NCBI RefSeq assembly: GCF_026339955.1
Contig: NZ_JAPEPW010000001.1
Coordinates: 4,211,001 to 4,275,000, forward strand
Direction of reading: 5' to 3'
Source of the DNA: Streptomyces sp. NBC_01549
GTDB taxonomy: Bacteria; Actinomycetota; Actinomycetes; Streptomycetales; Streptomycetaceae
Length of the DNA stretch: 64,000 nt
The notes beneath the pieces were generated by a model. It ran no database searches. It was not told the origin of the DNA and saw only the letters and a list, made by a program, of their open reading frames with translations. The position numbers and the translations under genes were made by a program. Below are positions 60,882 through 64,000 of this stretch, one piece after another. How positions within the stretch are numbered: the first letter of the stretch is position 1; every line of letters starts with the position of its first letter.

Positions 60882-63494
60882 GTGACGTGTCATGCCCTGG
60901 CCGCCCGTCTTCCCGTCGCCGTCGATCCCGGTCCGGTCCTCGACGCGGCCGTACGTGGCTGGTGGCCCGAACTGCCCGAGCGGTGGCCGGTGTTGTGGGG
61001 CGACTCCGTGCCCACACGATTCGCCGCACACCGGCTGCGGGCCGAACTCCACCGGCCGGTCGACCCATCGGGCCCGGCGTTCCGCGCGGTCCTGCTGCGG
61101 TACGAGGACGAGGGCACGGGATACGAGGACGGGGGCGCCCACCTGGTGCTGGTGGCCCACCACGCGGTGCTGACCCCGGCCGCGCTGCGGGACATCGCCC
61201 ACGTCCTGCTCGGTCACCGCCCCGCCACCGAAGTGACCGTTCCCCTCGGCTGCCACGAGCCCCCGAAAGGCCCGCACCGGACCCGTGTCGACTGGGCGAC
61301 GGGCGACGAGGGCGCCGGCGACCGCACGGGCGTGGTCACCGTGCCGGTACCGGCCGGGGCCCCCGCCGCCGCCCTGGTCCTCGCCCGCTACGAACACCGC
61401 GCCCCGGGGGACGGCCTGCCCGCCTACGCCACGGTCCTCGACGACCCGGGCCCGATGGATTCCGCCTTCAGTCACCGACTCGCCTTCCAGTCGGCCCCCT
61501 TCCCGCTGACCCTCGTCCCGCGCGGGACCACGGTCGAAGTGCACCACCAGCTCCGGCATATCGACGACGCCTGCGCCAGGGCCTTCGTCCGTCACCTCAC
61601 CCATGTGCACGGTCAGCTGGGCCGGGTCCCCCTCGCGGAGATCGAGCTGATCCCCCACGAGGAGGCCGAGCGCCTGCTCGCACCCCACGCCGGAAAACCC
61701 CGGTCCGACGACCCCACCCCTATCGACACCGCTCGTATCGCCCCCACCCGTATCGCCCCCACCCGTATCGCCCCCACCCGTATCGACACCGCCTTCGACG
61801 CCCGCGCCGACCGCCACCCCGACGCCCCCGCCCTCACCCACGACGGCACCACGACGACGTACGGGGCACTGCGCGAGCGTGCCGAGCGGCTGGCCGCCGG
61901 GCTGCGCGCCGACGGGGTGCGCCCCGGTGACCGGGTCGGCATCCGGCTGGAGCGGGGCGCCGACCTGGTGGCGATGATGCTCGCGGTGCTGAAGGCGGGC
62001 GCGGCGTATGTACCGATGGATCCGGCGCACCCCGAGGAGCGCCTCGATCGCACGGCACGCGACGCGGGCGTTCGGCTGGTCGTCCGGGACACCGCGCCCT
62101 ACCTGGGTGCGGCCACGCGGATCGACCGGCCGAGGCAGGGCACCGGGCAGGATCCCGCCTATGTCATCCATACCTCCGGTTCGACCGGCCGCCCCAAGGG
62201 GGTCGTCGTCCCCCACACCAATGTCCTCGCCCTTCTCGACGCCACCCGCGAGGACTTCGCCCTCACCGCCGACGACACCTGGACGTTCTTCCACTCCAGC
62301 GCCTTCGACTTCTCGGTGTGGGAGATCTGGGGCGCCCTGCTGACCGGCGCCCGGCTGGTGGTCGTGGACCACTGGGTGGCGCGCTCGCCGGAGGACTTCC
62401 ACGCGCTGCTGGTACGGGAGTCGGTGACCGTCCTCAGCCAGACCCCGTCGGCCTTCGGGCAGTTGCGGGCGGTCGACCGGAGCGCGAAGGAACGGCTGTC
62501 GGTGCGGCTGGTGGTGCTGGGCGGGGAGGCGCTGGACACCCGGCCGCTGCTCGGCTGGTTCGACCGCCACCCGGAGGACCGCTGCCGTCTGGTCAACATG
62601 TACGGGATCACCGAGACCACCGTCCACGTCACCGCGGCCACCGTCACCCGGCGCGGGGCCCTGGCCGCCTCCCGCTCGGTGGGCCGCCCGCTGCCCGGCT
62701 GGACGGTGTCGGTGCGCGACGAGCGGGGCCGCCCGCTGCCGACGGGCGCGGCGGGGGAGATCTGGGTGGGCGGCGCCGGACTCGCCCTCGGATATCTGGG
62801 GCGGCCCGAGCTGACGGCGGAGCGGTTCGTGACCGATCCCCACCGCCCTGGTCGCTGGTACCGCAGCGGTGACCTGGGGCGGCTGTGTGCCGACGGTTCA
62901 CTGGAGCATTTGGGCCGGATCGACAGCCAGGTGAAGGTGCGCGGGTACCGGATCGAGTTGGACGAGATCCGGGCGGTGCTGCTGGAGGATCCGGTGGTCA
63001 CGGCGGCGGCGGTGGTGCTGAGCGGGGACGCCTTCGAGGACGCGGCGGGGGTGCGGATCGACGCGTATGTGGTGGCCGACGGGGACACCGGCGACGTACG
63101 CCGTCGGGCCGCGCGGCTGCTGCCCGACCACATGCTGCCGGCGACCGTCACCGCCGTGGCCGCGCTGCCGCTGACCCCGAACGGCAAGCTGGACCGCGAC
63201 CGCCTGCCGGCACCGCAGCCCGCGAAGCCGGCACCCGAGCCCGCGAAGCCGGTGCCGGTGCCCGTGTCCGCGTCCCCGGGAGACCTGGTGACGGCCCTCA
63301 CCGGAGTCTGGGAGGAGGTCCTCGGTGTCCCCGTCGGCCCGGACGACAACTTCTTCGAGCTCGGCGGGAACTCCCTCTACGCGATCCGCGTGGGCACCGC
63401 CCTGCGCGAGCGCGGCCTGCCCGCGCTCACCATGCGGCTGCTCTACACGCATCCGACGGTCCGTGCCCTGTCGGGGGCCATGGGAGACGAATGA
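60882..63494 (+). CDS. NRPS: degenerate condensation-like domain - A - PCP
   Basis: In this 870-residue protein, residues 1-290 look like a reduced condensation domain whose HHxxxDG motif reads HHAVLTP, so catalysis is doubtful. The A domain (about 300-790) has YVIHTSGSTGRPKGVV, FDFSVWEIW, NMYGITETTVHV and NGKLDR. The ten-residue code read by alignment to GrsA is D-F-W-S-V-G-M-V-H-K, close to the threonine code DFWNIGMVHK. The PCP has FFELGGNSLYAI (Ser about 830). It is probably the only amino-acid-activating unit in the window's cluster and may also load the orphan PCP of the megaenzyme. GTG 60882 has GGAG upstream. Confidence 0.87.
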   Translation: MTCHALAARLPVAVDPGPVLDAAVRGWWPELPERWPVLWGDSVPTRFAAHRLRAELHRPVDPSGPAFRAVLLRYEDEGTGYEDGGAHLVLVAHHAVLTPAALRDIAHVLLGHRPATEVTVPLGCHEPPKGPHRTRVDWATGDEGAGDRTGVVTVPVPAGAPAAALVLARYEHRAPGDGLPAYATVLDDPGPMDSAFSHRLAFQSAPFPLTLVPRGTTVEVHHQLRHIDDACARAFVRHLTHVHGQLGRVPLAEIELIPHEEAERLLAPHAGKPRSDDPTPIDTARIAPTRIAPTRIAPTRIDTAFDARADRHPDAPALTHDGTTTTYGALRERAERLAAGLRADGVRPGDRVGIRLERGADLVAMMLAVLKAGAAYVPMDPAHPEERLDRTARDAGVRLVVRDTAPYLGAATRIDRPRQGTGQDPAYVIHTSGSTGRPKGVVVPHTNVLALLDATREDFALTADDTWTFFHSSAFDFSVWEIWGALLTGARLVVVDHWVARSPEDFHALLVRESVTVLSQTPSAFGQLRAVDRSAKERLSVRLVVLGGEALDTRPLLGWFDRHPEDRCRLVNMYGITETTVHVTAATVTRRGALAASRSVGRPLPGWTVSVRDERGRPLPTGAAGEIWVGGAGLALGYLGRPELTAERFVTDPHRPGRWYRSGDLGRLCADGSLEHLGRIDSQVKVRGYRIELDEIRAVLLEDPVVTAAAVVLSGDAFEDAAGVRIDAYVVADGDTGDVRRRAARLLPDHMLPATVTAVAALPLTPNGKLDRDRLPAPQPAKPAPEPAKPVPVPVSASPGDLVTALTGVWEEVLGVPVGPDDNFFELGGNSLYAIRVGTALRERGLPALTMRLLYTHPTVRALSGAMGDE
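61734..61778 (+). repeat. 15-bp coding repeat (RIAPT) in the NRPS linker
   Basis: Three identical CGTATCGCCCCCACC units from 61734 encode RIAPT in the linker between the condensation-like and adenylation domains. Confidence 0.9.
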
Positions 63495-63522
63495 AGGCCC
63501 CTCACCGTGGTGAAGGGCCTTC
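63493..63522 (-). terminator. Terminator of tRNA-Lys (second copy), also after the NRPS gene
   Basis: GAAGGCCC (63493-63500) pairs with GGGCCTTC (63515-63522), with further pairing CTCAC/GTGG inside. It overlaps the NRPS stop codon and likely serves both strands. Confidence 0.7.
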
Positions 63523-63527
63523 TCATG

Positions 63528-63601
63528 TGCGCCGCCAGGGACTCGAACCCCGGACCCGCTGATTAAGAGTCAGCTGCTCTAACCAACTGAGCTAGCGGCG
63601 C
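63528..63601 (-). tRNA. tRNA-Lys(CTT), second copy
   Basis: This is base-for-base identical to the tRNA at 41608-41681 over 74 nt, with the same CTT anticodon and no encoded CCA. Its flanks differ from the first copy except for one adjacent base. Confidence 0.95.
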
Positions 63602-63714
63602 GTGACTCTCGCCTCCCGCTCCCGCGGTCGGCGACAAAAGAAATACTACCTGGTCCGGACGGGTGCTCTCGACCACCCGGGACCTGGTCCGAAAGCCTGG
63701 TCCCAGGACCTGTC

Positions 63715-64000
63715 CTAGATGGCGAGAGACAGCAGTACGGGGGTGGCTTCGCGGTTGAGGGTGTCCGCGGCGCGGCGCAGGCGGTGGGCGTGTTCGACCG
63801 GGAGGGAGAGGGCGAGGCAGCCGACCGAGGAGCCCGCGGTGATGGGGACGGCCGCGCAGACCGTGCCGATCGCGTACTCCTGGAGGTCGAGCACCGGCAC
63901 CGTGGCCGGCTGGGCGTCGAGCCGGGACAGCAGCAGCCGCTCGTTGGTGATGGTCCGCGAGGTGAGGCGGGCCATCTTGTGGCGGGAGAGGTGATCGCGC
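63715..64000 (-). CDS. IclR-family regulator, C-terminal part (runs off the window)
   Basis: The frame is open from the window edge to the stop at 63715. It encodes the end of an IclR effector-binding domain: LDLQEYAIGTVCAAVPITAGSSVGCLALSLPVEHAHRLRRAADTL. The helix-turn-helix lies beyond the window. It is the only DNA-binding regulator adjacent to the lipopeptide cluster, but a regulatory link is unproven. Confidence 0.75.
   Translation of the reverse strand, partial: RDHLSRHKMARLTSRTITNERLLLSRLDAQPATVPVLDLQEYAIGTVCAAVPITAGSSVGCLALSLPVEHAHRLRRAADTLNREATPVLLSLAI

Overview
The window is high-GC, densely coded DNA that looks like a Streptomyces chromosome. The clues are a csl/glx cellulose-synthase-like locus, class E and class F sortases, a DUF397 / DUF5753-HTH / GHKL-ATPase trio, a DasR-type operator and a modular PKS-NRPS cluster. 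Names such as CslA, GlxA and CslZ rest on recalled Streptomyces gene order and on motifs read here; no search was run.

Layout. 1-2.9 kb: the end of a Tn554-type recombinase trio (TnpA fragment, TnpB, TnpC/DUF6262). 3.1-5.4 kb: an HxlR-type repressor divergent from an MFS exporter across a pair of palindromic operators. 5.8-10.3 kb: a small membrane protein and a large Tat-exported GH2 glycosidase with discoidin modules, preceded by two LacI-type operators. 10.6-12.7 kb: a decayed hydrolase tail and the WhiJ-like regulatory trio. 12.7-22.4 kb: a predicted defence locus of a PLD-DEAD/DEAH-DUF3427 helicase, a MORC/MutL-like GHKL ATPase and a Z1-domain ATPase. The helicase is split by an IS1380-family element whose precise removal would restore a 1053-residue frame.

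22.6-35.9 kb: mixed chromosomal genes. These are a SEC-C protein, sortase E, a second HxlR/MFS pair, DUF6412-YidC, an FAH-family hydrolase, an HbpS-like protein plus a Gfo/Idh oxidoreductase divergent from a ROK regulator, a wall protein with an LARTG signal (a probable sortase E substrate), a HAD phosphatase, and a secreted protein with a class F sortase. 36-45 kb: a surface-glycan locus with a GH6 enzyme (CslZ-like), GlxA radical copper oxidase, CslA synthase, a tRNA-Lys, an NlpC/P60-PG-binding protein, an SPFH protein, and an AA10 LPMO behind a DasR-like site.

45.7-63.5 kb: a compact hybrid lipopeptide cluster. It encodes an acyl ligase, a 34-residue coupled ORF, an MFS exporter, a KS-AT-ACP PKS, an aminotransferase-luciferase-like oxygenase-C-PCP-C megaenzyme, an M18 aminopeptidase, a type II thioesterase, a frameshifted SDR, and a C*-A-PCP NRPS with a threonine-like code. 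The logic (extend an acyl chain by malonate, aminate at beta, hydroxylate at alpha, couple to amino acids) resembles microginin/puwainaphycin assembly and suggests a 3-amino-2-hydroxyacyl peptide. The aminopeptidase inside the operon could be a self-resistance target. Two identical tRNA-Lys(CTT) genes lie 21.9 kb apart in direct orientation, bracketing the NlpC-SPFH-LPMO genes and the cluster. The window ends in a partial IclR-type regulator.
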